Part shown: in pieces, positions 36,902 to 47,457 of the stretch | How the letters are laid out: every line of letters starts with the position of its first letter | Numbering within the stretch: position 1 is the first letter of the stretch | Assembly (NCBI GenBank): GCA_949316235.1 | Contig: OX438758.1 | Coordinates: forward strand, 8,465,731-8,529,730 | From: Oegoconia quadripuncta | Lineage: Eukaryota > Arthropoda > Insecta > Lepidoptera > Autostichidae | Length of the DNA: 64,000 bases | Reading direction: 5' to 3' | Made by a program: the position numbers and the translations under genes | Notes under the pieces: model-generated | Told to the model about the DNA's origin: nothing | Seen by the model: only the letters and a program-made list of their open reading frames with translations | Databases searched by the model: none

Positions 36902-37224
36902 CTAACCGCCTCCGTGGCTCAATGTAAACAACATTGGGTTTACGATTCGGAGGTCGCGGGTTCGATCCCCAGTACTATTTAAGTACTCGGTTTGGTTGGT
37001 GGTAAGGCATTTCAAATGTCCGCCTGGCTAGCTACTACCATCTTATCTATATCTGCCGCCAAGCAGCAATATTAATAGCATTGTTGTGTTCCCGTTGTCA
37101 GAGATAAGATAGCCAGTCCCCCAAATGTTTCCGGGTCAGTACGCTTCCACCTTCCACCTCATGTTCACTTAACATCAGGTGTGATTGAGGTCAAGTACGA
37201 ACCCGCCATGCATAAAAAAAAAAG
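36902..37224 (+). mobile_element. SINE1, full-length reference copy
   Basis: tRNA-like head with A-box region CCGTGGCTCAATGTAAAC (about 36912) and B-box GGGTTCGATCCC (36959-36970), body, and an (A)10 end at 37224. AGATCTCT is repeated at both borders as a target duplication. 323 bases. Confidence 0.92.
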
Positions 37225-37436
37225 ATCTCTTCCAGCCAGCCTGAGCATTGAAGTAGGAAACTGAGTAAATGTGGGGTATAGTAGCAATTTATGTCACCAA
37301 CACACGATAATTTTCTCAAAAAAGTATGGAATGTCATCAAAAGACAAAGTTAAGAATCGAAGCACACCGTCATAGATTGAAAATTTTTGCTCTGTGCAGT
37401 GAGAGTTGTTGCTAATTTGAAATCTAGTGGTTTTAA

Positions 37437-37619
37437 ATGCATTTCTGTCGTGAACTCAACTTAACGGAACTTCAAAAAAATCGATCAATAAATTCTTTTA
37501 TACCTATTTATGAAAGATTTCGCCGAGGGCAAATATCCCGACTCAATAAACATGATGAATATGATATTTTTAGAAAATATGAAGAAGACATTGATTATTT
37601 TTTTAGAAAATTGGTTTAG
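37437..37619 (+). CDS. Small ORF of unknown nature (60 aa)
   Basis: An intact 60-codon frame directly after an in-frame TAA. It begins MHFCRELNLTELQKNRSINS and ends in an acidic, aromatic tail (YEEDIDYFFRKLV). Composition is protein-like, with balanced charge and few low-complexity residues. A good acceptor (TTTTTGCTCTGTGCAG) lies 30-45 bases upstream. It is flanked by a SINE1 copy on the left and a dispersed repeat on the right. No family is recognised, and a chance frame remains quite possible. Confidence 0.22.
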   Translation: MHFCRELNLTELQKNRSINSFIPIYERFRRGQISRLNKHDEYDIFRKYEEDIDYFFRKLV

Positions 37620-37883
37620 ATCTTAGCATCTTCTAAATGGGTCTAGATTACCTGAGACATGACAGTCCGCCCATAAGCGGCTTGGACAGTCTTTGCGACA
37701 TCACTAGTGTTGGAGCTGCACTTCTTTGACTATGACCTTGTACTATGAAGTACTTTCTATATTATGTGTGATGGGCACGATAAGCTCTTCCGCATATTCA
37801 AGCTACGTTTATTTTCTACGACGAAATAAAATGACAGGGAGTGCAATACAAGACCACGTGACTTCCTATTCAAACTTCTAACT

Positions 37884-38293
37884 AATATTATAAATGCAAA
37901 AGTTTGTGTATGTGTTTGTTGTCTTTGGATGAAATTTGGTTGATAGACAGATTAGAACCTGGATTAAACATGTAGCATAATTTTTTTGCTGAACTGTTTT
38001 TGATTGTTTTTTTTTTGATAAATAAATCGTTCAGACAATTACACCAATTATCTAGTCCCAAACTAAATAAAGCTTGTACATAGGTACAAGATAACGGATA
38101 AACAATAAACATACATAAATATTTATACAAACATCCATGACTCGGGAATAAATGGTAGTATTCATCACACAAACATTTACCTCTCGCGGGATGCGAACCC
38201 GCAACCGTTGGTTTCGCTGACAGGGTAACTTTCTACTATACCAATCGGTCGTCAAATATTCCAGACGAACAAAGTTGCAGGCAACAGCTAGTA
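37884..38293 (+). mobile_element. GGATGAAATTTGGTA repeat split by SINE2
   Basis: Left part AATATTATAAATGCAAAAG and TTGGATGAAATTTGG to about 37993; right part CAGACGAACAAAGTTGCAGG and CAACAGCTAGTAA at 38260-38293. SINE2 sits between. Confidence 0.65.
38026..38254 (-). mobile_element. SINE2 nested in the repeat above
   Basis: From CGTTCAGACAATTACACC to ACTATACCAATCGGTCGTC. B-box complement is GGGATGCGAACCCG. Minus orientation. Confidence 0.85.
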
Positions 38294-38317
38294 ATTTATG
38301 TTGGATTTTTTTATCAC

Positions 38318-38480
38318 AAAATGTATCCTATGACACTCCAGCGGGATCAAGACGAATCTAACGACAAGTTGCATTTTAAAATCGGCCAAGCAACATAGAG
38401 ATCTATTATAAAGATGTACATCCGAAAAAACTTAATCCTCTTTTCTGCAGCAGTTGGGTAGAAGTAGTTTGAGTTCAGAT
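38318..38480 (-). mobile_element. Repeat family E, worn copy
   Basis: ACAAAATGTATCCTATGACA and CAAGACGAATCTAACGACA are complements of the family E body. Confidence 0.55.
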
Positions 38481-39067
38481 ATAGCAAACGATTATTCGTT
38501 CAGTAGATACTCATATTGATAAACTAAGACAGCATTTTTCCACGTTACCTTACCTTAATTTTTTAAATTAATCCTATACATTTTCCTTTATTCGTAGATA
38601 AATCCGTAGCGTAGCTACAGCGTAGCACTGTTAGTATACGATGGTAGCGAGTGGACAGGTATCGCCATCTATGTTACTGAATATGTAACTATATTTCGCT
38701 ACCCTTTTAGAGATGGCGCTGTTAGAAACAGACGGTACAGGCATGATGAAGTGCAAACAGTGAAGGTACCCTCCGAGAGATGGCCGCACTGCCGCAAATC
38801 TACCCTAGATACGAGATTTGTGTATTTTGTGGAACCTACTAACGAAGTATGCGTTTGGAAAATTAGGAACTTTATCGTTAGATGGCGGTAGGAACATGTT
38901 TTTTTTATTTCTAGTTCTACAACAACATTTTAACAAACAGAATCAGAGTGATCCTCTGTGTTATATTACTCTTTGGGGTGATCTCCGAAACTATATGACG
39001 TTACGTCCACTAAATCTGATTAACTAATATGTGGATACAAATAAAAGGATTATAAAATAATTTAGAG

Positions 39068-39260
39068 TAATGTAGCTGCTGTAAAGAGGCATTGTCAGTC
39101 TGCATAATAAGTAGCTGCTGTAAATGGGCATTGTCAATTTCTTTAAGGCTAATAGCTGCTATAAATGGGCATTGTCAATTTCCATAAAGCTATGATAGAT
39201 GCTATGTGGCGACATTGTCTTATATTTAAAACTGACATCTTGCTGCTGTATAGTGGCATT
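39068..39260. repeat. Tandem repeat, about 45-50 bp unit, 4-5 copies
   Basis: Units read TAGCTGCTGTAAATGGGCAT then TGTCAATTTC. The middle copies agree well and the outer ones are eroded. AGATGGCG-type words precede the array. Confidence 0.75.
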
Positions 39261-39415
39261 GACAGATACAAAATACACTACTGAAGCCAGGCATCTCTAT
39301 CTTCCAAGTAATCATGTGTAGTATAATAGGCCTTTCTAATAAGGGTACTTTTGATTTTATTTTTCTAATTCATAAGGAATAAATAATTAAAAACACACAA
39401 TGCACACGGTGTTGA

Positions 39416-39629
39416 CAACCGATTAGTGTAGTGGATATAGTGAGGTTGTCAGCGACACCAATGGTTGCGGGTACGAATTGCGCGATGGGTAAATGTATAT
39501 GTGTGGTGAATACGAACATTTATTCCCGAGTTATGGATGTTTAAATAAATATTTATGTATGTTTATCCATAGTAAAAGTTTTGCTTAGTTTGGGACTAGA
39601 TGATTGGTGTAAGTGGCCGAAAGATTATT
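39416..39629 (+). mobile_element. SINE2, near-full copy
   Basis: ACCGATTAGTGTAGTGGATA through a mutated B-box (GGGTACGAATTGCG) to GGTGTAAGTGGCCGAAAG. Confidence 0.85.
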
Positions 39630-39694
39630 TTCAATGTTATATTAGCACATTCTGTAAAACTATTTTATTGTAAGTTTGTGTTTTCGGCAAAAGA

Positions 39695-39830
39695 TTAGAA
39701 CCAACCCGTCATTTCCCGTGAGTATCCTGAAATGCGTCTAAGGGACTTTCCACCAAAAAAAAAACATCCATAGCATGCTTTAATGGCGATGGCTCACTGT
39801 GCTTTCTGTATATTTCGAAACTATACTTTA
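39695..39830. mobile_element. LINE-derived block with CCCGTGGGTGTCG-type word
   Basis: CCCGTCATTTCCCGTGAGTA and CTAAGGGACTTTCCACC match 10200-10320 and, inverted, 56690-56815. Confidence 0.5.
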
Positions 39831-39845
39831 ATTATCCAAACTAGC

Positions 39846-40215
39846 CCAGGGAAAATACGGTTTGACCTCGGAAAAACGAATAACCGTGATTTTCTTGAAA
39901 CATTTAATAAAGTGTTGTAAGTGTGGTAACAATTGCTAAAAATTAAGCATTTGTAAGAAACGCAAGTACTAAGTAACTAAATAAGCTAAAGTTGAAAAAC
40001 GTGTTTCTTAAAAAAAATACTCAATTGATGGGTATTTCTTTAAATTCAAAACATTGAAATTATCGTTACAAAATATTAGTTCTCATTTTTCTTTCACAAT
40101 GCAGCTCGACAAGATTTTCAGCTAAGACACATGCATACCTAACTATAACATGCTTAGTTTTTATCCATCAATAAGTTAACTGTGTTTAACAAAAGTCTAC
40201 CTATTTAAATATCAG
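39846..40215 (+). repeat. Dispersed 380-bp repeat, copy 2
   Basis: Partner of 31191-31577. Its right end is directly followed by the MITE at 40214, which probably landed at or near the repeat border. Confidence 0.75.
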
Positions 40216-40410
40216 GCTTTTGGCTGCCCGCCCACGACAATCTTTTTGTAGGAGGGATAATCGGGCCGATTTTTTTGTCCATATACTTTTATCACCGATA
40301 TTATGACCCATTTTTTGCAGGACATGTGCGTTGAAATATTGCAATCAGTACGTTCAATTTTTTTCCTACAAAAAATCGGTTACCGATTGTCGGTCGTGGG
40401 CGGGAAGCCT
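40214..40410. mobile_element. MITE with CCCGCCCACGAC inverted ends
   Basis: Left AGGCTTTTGGCTGCCCGCCC then ACGACAATC; right CGGTCGTGGGCGGGAAGCCT. Second inverted pair inside (TTTTTGTAGGA with TCCTACAAAAAATCGG). About 197 bases, non-coding. Superfamily unclear. Confidence 0.7.
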
Positions 40411-41330
40411 TATGGTGGGAAGTCAGCGAGTGAGTTGCATTTTTGTTTTATTTCGTATGATTTGTGCATAGTTTTATCGTTTTAGTTTTGAAGTTTAATG
40501 AGTCAATAAAAGAATAAAAGTCAATGGTGGTGTACGAGTGAAAGAAAGTGTAAATTAAAGTGCCTGACGAAGTTTTCTAGTTCCCACAAGAACCCGCCAA
40601 AATTTCAGTAAAGCATTCTGTCACTTGAAGAATACTAGGGAGTATTACAGAAGACTTGGCTGTATGGGCTCAGATCCCTTTGCCTTCCAACAAAAAAAAA
40701 TATTCTTTACGATGATCACAGTCCACAGAGTATAATTTGATTACGGCCAATAATTAACTTTTAAAAGTTTTAGACATTTACTTTTTTAGCCTAAATATTA
40801 ATCAGACTTAATTAATCGTACAAAATCTATGATGCGTGATCAAACAACACACAAACGAATTTATTATATTACAACATAGGTTTATCTTACTGAATAAACA
40901 TATTATTATAGACTATTGTTTGTAGAGCTTTATATAGCATCTTCCTTATGAAGTTCCGGGACAGTGAGATGGAAGTATCCCTTGATAATTTAATTAAATT
41001 ACAATGTTAGTATGCCAGGTAAATGTCCGTCACATGCATGACGTGCCCCGTTAACACTAATATGAATACAGATACACTGTAGCGTTGTTTATTAAACTGA
41101 ATTTGCATTGATATAGCTTCGTAGTCTCTTTGGATTTAGCTAGATTACTTTTACCTGATCTAGGGTCGTGAAGCCGGCTTCAAATCTGCAATATTATCTA
41201 TTAGTATATTTCCTTGTCAGTAGAATCTGAAAAGTTATCAATTGCAGATTCACATCAACATTCTCTTGTAATTAAGCGAATCATGATTATAATGAATAAA
41301 CATAGACGAACTTAGACTTCCTCCTTTTTA

Positions 41331-41379
41331 CCCGACTGCCGAAGGAGGGTAATGTTTTTTGGAGTGAATGTATGTATGT

Positions 41380-41435
<56 letters not shown>

Positions 41436-41582
41436 ATGCGTGCGTGTGTGCGTGCGTGCGTGCGTGCGTGCGGCTGGATCGATTTCGAAGGGCATGGTGT
41501 CGTTAGATTCGTCTTGGTACCCCGAGTGTCTTAGGATACATTTTATGGTACAAAATCCAACATGGCGTCCGCCATGTTGGTG
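41331..41582 (+). mobile_element. Repeat family E with expanded TG microsatellite
   Basis: CCCGACTGCCGAAGGAGGGT, a (TG)n tract at about 41375-41430 and a (TGCG)n tract to 41471, then GGCATGGTGTCGTTAGATTC and ATCCAACATGGCG. The TG tract makes both strands open by chance; no protein is encoded. Confidence 0.7.
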
Positions 41583-41687
41583 ACCATTTAGTTTGTTGTC
41601 TCCCACTTCTTAGAGGAGTCAGCTTTGTAAATGAGCAATAATTTTAATATTGAGTATAAAATGTAATGCGTTTAACTAATAATTTGT

Positions 41688-41790
41688 AACCCCCGAAGAA
41701 AAACGACGGGTGTTATGTGTTTGACAACGTAGTGTTGGTGTCCAGTCTTTGTCCGGGTGTATCTTAATAATGCGGGTGTCTGCATTGGGT
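41688..41790 (+). mobile_element. Dispersed repeat, ACCCCCGA...GGGTGTTAT type
   Basis: AACCCCCGAAGAAAAACGAC then GGGTGTTATGTGTTTGAC, matching 56868-57100. Confidence 0.5.
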
Positions 41791-41809
41791 GCGGTTTTTA
41801 TATTTAATA

Positions 41810-41935
41810 TTAAATCATCATCATCATATCAGCCGAAAGACGTCCACTGCTGGACAAAGGCCTCCCCCAAAGATCTTCACAACGATCTGCTGCTACCCGC
41901 ATCCAGCGGTTTCCCGCGATATTAATTAGGGATAA
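41810..41935 (-). mobile_element. LINE 3' end with (ATC)n tail
   Basis: AATCATCATCATCATATCAG then AGACGTCCACTGCTGGACAA and AGGCCTCCCCC. A very common lepidopteran LINE end; minus orientation. Confidence 0.75.
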
Positions 41936-42143
41936 GGTTAACCATGCTTGATGAAAATTGGTTCTTGAAGGCTTTCAAAATTTTCCATCCATTCCTACAT
42001 ATAGTTGTTACTATAGTCAATTAAAGTCTCCAACTTATATTAAAAAAGTACAAATTATGAATAAAATGCACACAATGCAGTCACGTGTTGCTGCGTGCCA
42101 GTGGCGTAGCGTGGACCAATTCAGACGTGGGCGAAGTTGTCTT

Positions 42144-42782
42144 TTTTTATGCACAACAGGGTAACACTAGACCTCATTCACACCTGATGTTAAGTGAAGA
42201 CGAAGTCGAAGGTGGAAGCATACTTACCCGGAAACTCCATCTTAAGGTCCTTAGCATACGTGACGTGTTTATTCTCGTGCCGGACGGAACGGGACGATTT
42301 TTTGACATCGTTGCATTTAAAAACATAGCAATAAAATACACGTGGCGAGAAACACGGGCGGAACGGGACGGCAATAGAAAAAACATCGTTATGGCATCTT
42401 CTTCATCTAATGCTATGGCAACCATTGCTAGTTCTTCAAAAGTAAAATCGAACATTTTGTGCTGAAATATGGTTGCAGCACTAGCACGACTATCGTTGAA
42501 CACCGTCCTGTACGTATGTTTTAAAACCACTTTCACGTTAGGAACTATACCTGTCCCGTCTCCGTTCCGTCCGAGAAATTACCCGTCACGTATGCTAAGA
42601 CCTTTATTTGGGGAACTGGCTATCTTATCTCTGACAACCGGAACACAACAATAGCCAAGCGGGCATTTGAAATGCCCTACCACTAACCAAACTGAGTACT
42701 AAACATGTACTCCGCTGGGGATCGAACCCGCACCTCTGACTCGTAAACCCAATGTTGTTTACATTGAGCCACGGAGGCGGTG
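42144..42782 (-). mobile_element. SINE1, middle layer, split by a MITE
   Basis: Left part 42144-42244 (TTTTTTTATGCACAACAGGG, ATGTTAAGTGAAGACG), right part 42607-42782 (CTGGCTATCTTATCTCTGAC to ATTGAGCCACGGAGGCGG). B-box complement GGGGATCGAACCCGC. Inserted into the hAT element. Confidence 0.88.
42245..42603 (-). mobile_element. PIF/Harbinger-like element, inner layer
   Basis: 359 bases with ends AGGTCCTTAGCATACGTGAC and the complement of AGGTCTTAGCATACGTGACG, plus inner GGACGGAACGG inverted pairs. TTA lies at 42242-42244 and 42604-42606, a perfect 3-base duplication. Removing the insert restores the SINE1 sequence CCATCTTATTTGG seen intact at 50579. A minus frame inside (EELAMVAIALDEEDAITMF, then RSARVSRHVY) is reminiscent of the acidic-then-basic N-terminus of Harbinger transposases; this is a weak match. 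Confidence 0.85.
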
Positions 42783-43779
42783 AAGTCGCATCAGCAAGGC
42801 CATTATTTCTAAATTAACCGAATTAAATATTATGTACATATATTACAAATGTACGTATAATTAGGCTAAGTTTTTAATGAGAAATATATTCATCCTATCT
42901 TATCTTATTTCAGAGAATACAAAATCAAACCCAAAATATAGTCATAATAATGAAATGAAAATAAATAATACGCGGTAAACATTGAGTCATATAAATAAAT
43001 GTTTTTATTCTGTAACTTATGTGATCTAATCTTTTTCAAAAATAATGCCTCGCGAGAGGCCCTTAGAATGGCGAGGCGGTGGGCGAGCGCCCGCTTCGCC
43101 TACGCCTAGCTACGCCACTGTTGCGTACAGAATCACAGTGCTAGATTTCAATGCTCCCAGTGACGCACAGACGCTACGTCAGTATAATAATGAATAATTA
43201 TAGTCTATGGTTAGTGTATTATATATATAATACGGTTAGTCATTTGTCTGTCTTACCAACAAAATGATATCTACAACGAATAAAGCTAATATTATTTAGA
43301 TTATTCGTATTTATGTACGTCACGCAACCACACGGCTACTCAAATTGAGAGTGAGTGTTCCATGATACGTGATGTTGGTAAATGTGAACACATACTAATA
43401 TCACTGGCTATACTAGGATGGCACGACACTTAATTCTAAACGTCTCTTTGGTCGAATTTGAAAGAGATAATCGTTTGTCATATCATCACTTAACTATGCA
43501 ACATTGTTAAATGTTCATTGCTTGAAATATTTGCAAGTGGTTGTTACTTTTAATGAAGGTTATGCATACATACTATGTACAATTGCGTTTTTGTCGTATT
43601 GGATTAGTATGCGTCAATTGCTGGTAATTTTAAATAAAATAAATTAATTACATTTGAAAAAGAAATGTCTAGATTTAAACACAATGTACCAACTTTTTGT
43701 GAAATGCAGTTATTAAGATACCTTTTAGTCCTTGCACATACCTTCTAGTCTTACTACTACTTACTACAAGTAAGTGTGG

Positions 43780-43880
43780 TAACCTTGTCACTAAAGAGCG
43801 ATCTCTTTCATTGGGTGTATAGAAAAGACTTCTCTCATAAACAGGTTTTACGGTAAGGAAATGGAGTTACAAATTACACC
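43780..43880 (-). mobile_element. LINE 3' fragment
   Basis: GGTAACCTTGTCACTAAAGA then GCGATCTCTTTC parallels 36765-36800 and 1390-1425. Worn. Confidence 0.4.
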
Positions 43881-43997
43881 TACTATACATAATAATTATT
43901 GTGTTCGATGATGAGTAGGAACTGCCAATATAATGGTGTCCAACTATAAAAGTCAAATTTTATATTAATACTAAAGACACTACCTAAAGACTAAAGA

Positions 43998-44174
43998 TAC
44001 TCTACCACCAAGCAGCAACGTTAATAGCATTGTTGTGTTCCGGTTGTCAGAGATAAGATAACCAGTCCAATGTGTTAGGGTTTCCGGGTCAGTACGCTTC
44101 CACCTTCGGCCTCATCTTCACTTAACCTCAGGTGTGTTTGAGGTCAAGTACGAACCTGTCATGTATAAAAAAAA
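43998..44174 (+). mobile_element. SINE1, 5'-truncated
   Basis: From ACCAAGCAGCAACGTTAATA to AGTACGAACCTGTCATGTAT and an A-rich end. Confidence 0.82.
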
Positions 44175-44689
44175 AGAGCACCAACGTTAAGAATACCATA
44201 TATTAGAGGTGTGTATGAGACCTGTATTACTGGGTGAATTTTTCAAGTGGCCGTTCATGGCCATTTTCGAAAAATCAATATTCCTAGCCAAGAATCGAAA
44301 GCGTTGATTTCGAAAAAAAAAAACATTACACTATTCGATAGTGTCGCTAATAAGGAACGAATTCTGGGAAGTAATAGTATTCGGCAAACTTAAGGAAAGT
44401 TCTAGTTTCGAATTTGGGAAAAAATCACCCTGTATACGTACCTATACAAACATATTTTATGTTATTTTTCACTTTCACAGACTGCATTCTTTCGATTCAA
44501 AGTCACATTACAAAACTACTTCGCTGCTTCATAACAATCACATAAGAATTCACTCACCTTACACATTATGGCATTCATCTCCCAGGATGAGACGGAAGAA
44601 CAGCGCCCAGTTTTTGGAGTTGAGCATTATGCTGAGTACCATTCCTCTTAGCCACAGATCGCGATAAATTAGCGACGGAATTTATAATT

Positions 44690-45160
44690 TGGAAGGTCAT
44701 ATGACTACCATAATACGGGAAAACGGTTTGCTATAAAACGTGAATCTGGTGGCGCTGGTATCGCAGAAAATGGCGCGGTGACGTTTGGTTAGGTCTGGAC
44801 ACCGAAAATATTGTTACCCACCGTCAAGGTCAAAAAAAAAGAAAGGGGGACGGGGGTGGCTGTGATTGTCTATCGTCACCGACGCTCGGAGAAATCCGGT
44901 GAGTCGTTGCTTAATGGGAGGTTGGCCGTGGAATTTGAGCAGGAGGGATTGAGACTATTCCGGCTGAGTCCCACAGATTGCATGCGAGGGCCAAGTTGGA
45001 TGGCATTACAGGCATGCAAATGTTTACCCTTCACCAGTAAACAACTTAGGTTCCATGATCATAATTGAATCTTATTTGTGGGTGGGTAAGTGGTCTGTAA
45101 TTGTCACCTTAAAGATTTAAGGTGATCGGGCCCGTGTTCCATCAGTGGCAGACCATTACC
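44690..45160 (+). other. GC-richer block with an 85-codon frame, unassigned
   Basis: A plus frame at 44811-45068 is open but begins in a lysine-rich AAAAA run and has no motif I recognise. TGGCGCTGGTATCGCAGAAA and GCATTACAGGCATGCAAATG resemble repeat-like words. Could be a retroelement piece. Confidence 0.3.
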
Positions 45161-45235
45161 TCGTTCTATTATCATACTACCTACTATACTATACATATTA
45201 CTATTATTATGGTGTCATTCTGATATCCTATCCTA

Positions 45236-45577
45236 GGCCCGTATTAATAAATAAATCTCACTACAAGTCTTGAGGCTGTATCACCCGCAATGCGTCTTAA
45301 GCGGTCGACGCTATCTCAAGCTCCGTGCTAATTTATAAATCAATCTTGAGGTCTACTCAGCTGAGATCACTTCTCAAGTATTTGCCTCCGTGGCGAATGA
45401 ATGCTTGTCTTGAGTTTCGTTTATTAATACATGAAACTCGGCGCACCTCTCAAGTGAGTACTGCTTGAGTATGCACGTGCTTTTCAGGTCTCAAGTTAGG
45501 TTTATTAATCAACACGTTTACTTGAGACCGATCACAAAACTGTTCTCAATCTTAAGAATGGTTTATTAATACGGGCT
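45236..45577. mobile_element. MITE family A, long variant
   Basis: Ends GGCCCGTATTAATAAAT and GTTTATTAATACGGGCT with CTA duplicated at both borders (45233-45235, 45578-45580). 342 bases, more than twice the 146-base copy. Several internal TCTCAAG/CTTGAGA words make it self-complementary. Confidence 0.82.
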
Positions 45578-46155
45578 CTAGTTTCGAAGAAACAGGATCG
45601 AAAATCTACTTCGAGAGGATTTTCTAAGACATGACTATTTTAGATAATGTTAATCAAATTATAGGTAATTATCAAAATCTCAATCCAGTTGCGACATCGT
45701 GATAGGAATGCTTAATTGGTGGATTTCTTGATTGTGCCAAAGTTAATTAAAGACAATATCACGGACGTTGAAAAATTATGCAATTTGAATTAATTCAACT
45801 TTTTCCCTTTATTTTTGCTCACAGTAACATAAAGAGACAGAAATACTTATGCGATTATATCCACACTTTGTTTATAGGTAGACAAAACCGGCCAAGTGTG
45901 TGTCAGGCCACGGGTTCCGTAGTTGTCCGTTACTCTGTATAGTACCTTTAGGTACCATCACATTTTTCGAGCGATTAAGCGTTTCTGCCATTTGTATTAT
46001 TGGCACTTTTTTTCGCAGTAGCCTTCTGTTGCCCAACTATCAACACTTACCTCCTTAGGCCTCCTTTTGCATCTCACTGGATTCTCCCATTTTGCCGAGA
46101 GGCAAGGTGGGAGGCAACCATAGTATTTGAACTCCTTTCACCTTTTTCTTTAGCC

Positions 46156-46290
46156 TAGGGTCCTAAAGTACCTTCAGCGGCATCTGCTAGACATAAGCCT
46201 TAGGGTCCTAAGGTACCTTCAGCGGCATCTGCTGGACATAAGCCTTAGGGTCCTAAGGTACCTTCAGCGGCATCTGCTGGACATAAGCCT
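46156..46290. repeat. Exact 45-bp tandem repeat, three copies
   Basis: Units start at 46156, 46201 and 46246 (TAGGGTCCTAAGGTACCTTC then AGCGGCATCTGCTGGACATA). Copies 2 and 3 are identical; copy 1 differs at about two bases. The period is divisible by three and one plus frame is open throughout. Confidence 0.92.
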
Positions 46291-46419
46291 CTGCTCTCCT
46301 ACGTACAATGTGACTTTCAGAACTTGCTTATTGGGGTATTTTCTCTTTATCTGCTACTTTACTTGCACAGCAAGCGGGTTAGTGATCACAGATTTTTGGA
46401 GAAGCCATTTCCCATTACT

Positions 46420-46500
46420 GGGCTATGGTGTCATGCTCAAGATCCATTAGTCGCCTTTGCCACACCCGCGGGAAGAGAGAAACAGATTTTCCTACGCTAG
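46420..46500 (-). mobile_element. LINE-derived block, inverted
   Basis: CCATTAGTCGCCTTTGCCAC then ACCCGCGGGAAGAGAGAAAC is the complement of the 10200-10240 word. Confidence 0.5.
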
Positions 46501-46609
46501 AGGGTGATATTTAATTCGTGTAATTCTTGTTTATTGGTGATTCCACTCCTGATTACGAACAACTTTCCACTAGGATAGAAACCCTAGTAGTAGTATAATA
46601 TATAATTGA

Positions 46610-46795
46610 TGCGAGTGCGGAGTCTCCCCACAGACAATGGATCATGTATTGTCTTGCCCCGCGTGTCCTGGCAGCTGCACCTTTGACGACCTCCTTAACG
46701 CCACAGACAGTGCTGTTAGAGTGACTAAGTTTTGGTCCAATAAAATTTGAAACTTGCCTCGACACGAAAAGAAGAAGAATATATAATATATCTAG
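46610..46795 (+). pseudogene. LINE (Jockey/R1-like) C-terminus, intact 46 codons to stop
   Basis: Open from 46610 to TGA at 46748-46750: CECGVSPQTMDHVLSCPAC, then CTFDDLLNATDSAV and FWSN. The C-x-CG...QTMDH...C pattern is the C-terminal zinc-finger-like tail of Jockey-type LINEs. An AAGAAGAAG tail follows. Confidence 0.75.
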
Positions 46796-46799
46796 TATA

Positions 46800-47100
46800 A
46801 CTAGAAACTAAAAATTTTCGATTAACCATACAAAGTACACCATTCTGAAACCCCCTTCAGTATAGAAGTTCAACAATTTTCGACTGAATTCGGCTATGGT
46901 TCCTATGGAAAGTTGTTCGTAATCAGAAGTGGAGTCACCAACCGAAAATTGTTGGACCTCCATACTAAAGGTGGTTTAGAACAGTTTACTCTGTATGGGT
47001 AATCTGTATCGAAATTTTTTGATCGAATTCGACTGTGGTATCTTGAGGAAACTTATTCATACTCAAGAAAGGCGTCACCAGTTATTGGGAATTTTGCGAA
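46800..47100 (+). repeat. Repeat family D (GTAATCAGAAGTGGAGTCACC)
   Basis: Contains AAGTTGTTCGTAATCAGAAG and TGGAGTCACCAACCGAAAAT twice over in varied form (second at 47040-47090). Related pieces lie inverted at 46525-46580 and at 55895-56085, and direct at 56385-56560. Class unknown. Confidence 0.6.
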
Positions 47101-47389
47101 TTCAAATTCGCCCTGCTATTGGGCTTTGAAGGGGGCTTTTTGTTATTTTTGTTTACATTTTTTTAAAGATTTTAATTTACCACTTTGTCGGCGTGATTAA
47201 TATGTATACCTATGCTATATTACAACTTTCTAGTACAAATGCCTCTGAGATAAACTGCGGACATATAGATGGACATGGCAACACTATTAGGGTTCCTTGT
47301 TGACTACCAAACTAAAAGGAAAAGGATGAGAAGGAAACCATATTTTATGGATAATGTGGGTATTTAGGTGCATACATACTCTTGTACGT

Positions 47390-47457
47390 AAAACTTCACC
47401 TTACAATAAATACACTTTGACATATGTCAACGTGTATTTATTGTAAGGTGAAGTTTT
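47390..47457. repeat. Near-perfect 68-bp palindrome
   Basis: AAACTTCACCTTACAATAAA then TACAC mirrors GTGTATTTATTGTAAGGTGA then AGTTT around the centre CATATG. One mismatched pair in 34. Could form a cruciform or an RNA hairpin. Confidence 0.92.

Larger units (their letters stand above)
42099..43120. mobile_element. hAT element, outer layer of a triple nest
   Basis: Ends CAGTGGCGTAGC and GCTACGCCACTG are classic hAT-type. Flanking octamers CTGCGTGC (42091-42098) and TTGCGTAC (43121-43128) agree at 6 of 8 positions, as for an aged 8-base duplication. Without the inserted SINE and MITE the element is about 380 bases, with no transposase. Confidence 0.82.

Noticed and set aside
36907..36975. tRNA gene candidate
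   Set aside because: Belongs to the full-length SINE1 copy with target duplications; no complete cloverleaf with acceptor stem is seen.
41328..41606. Long open frames on both strands (His/Thr and Val/Cys repeats)
   Set aside because: They are translations of the TG/TGCG microsatellite inside a family E repeat.
42085..42465. 126-codon plus-strand ORF
   Set aside because: Runs across the borders of hAT, SINE1 and MITE, so it is an artefact of nesting.
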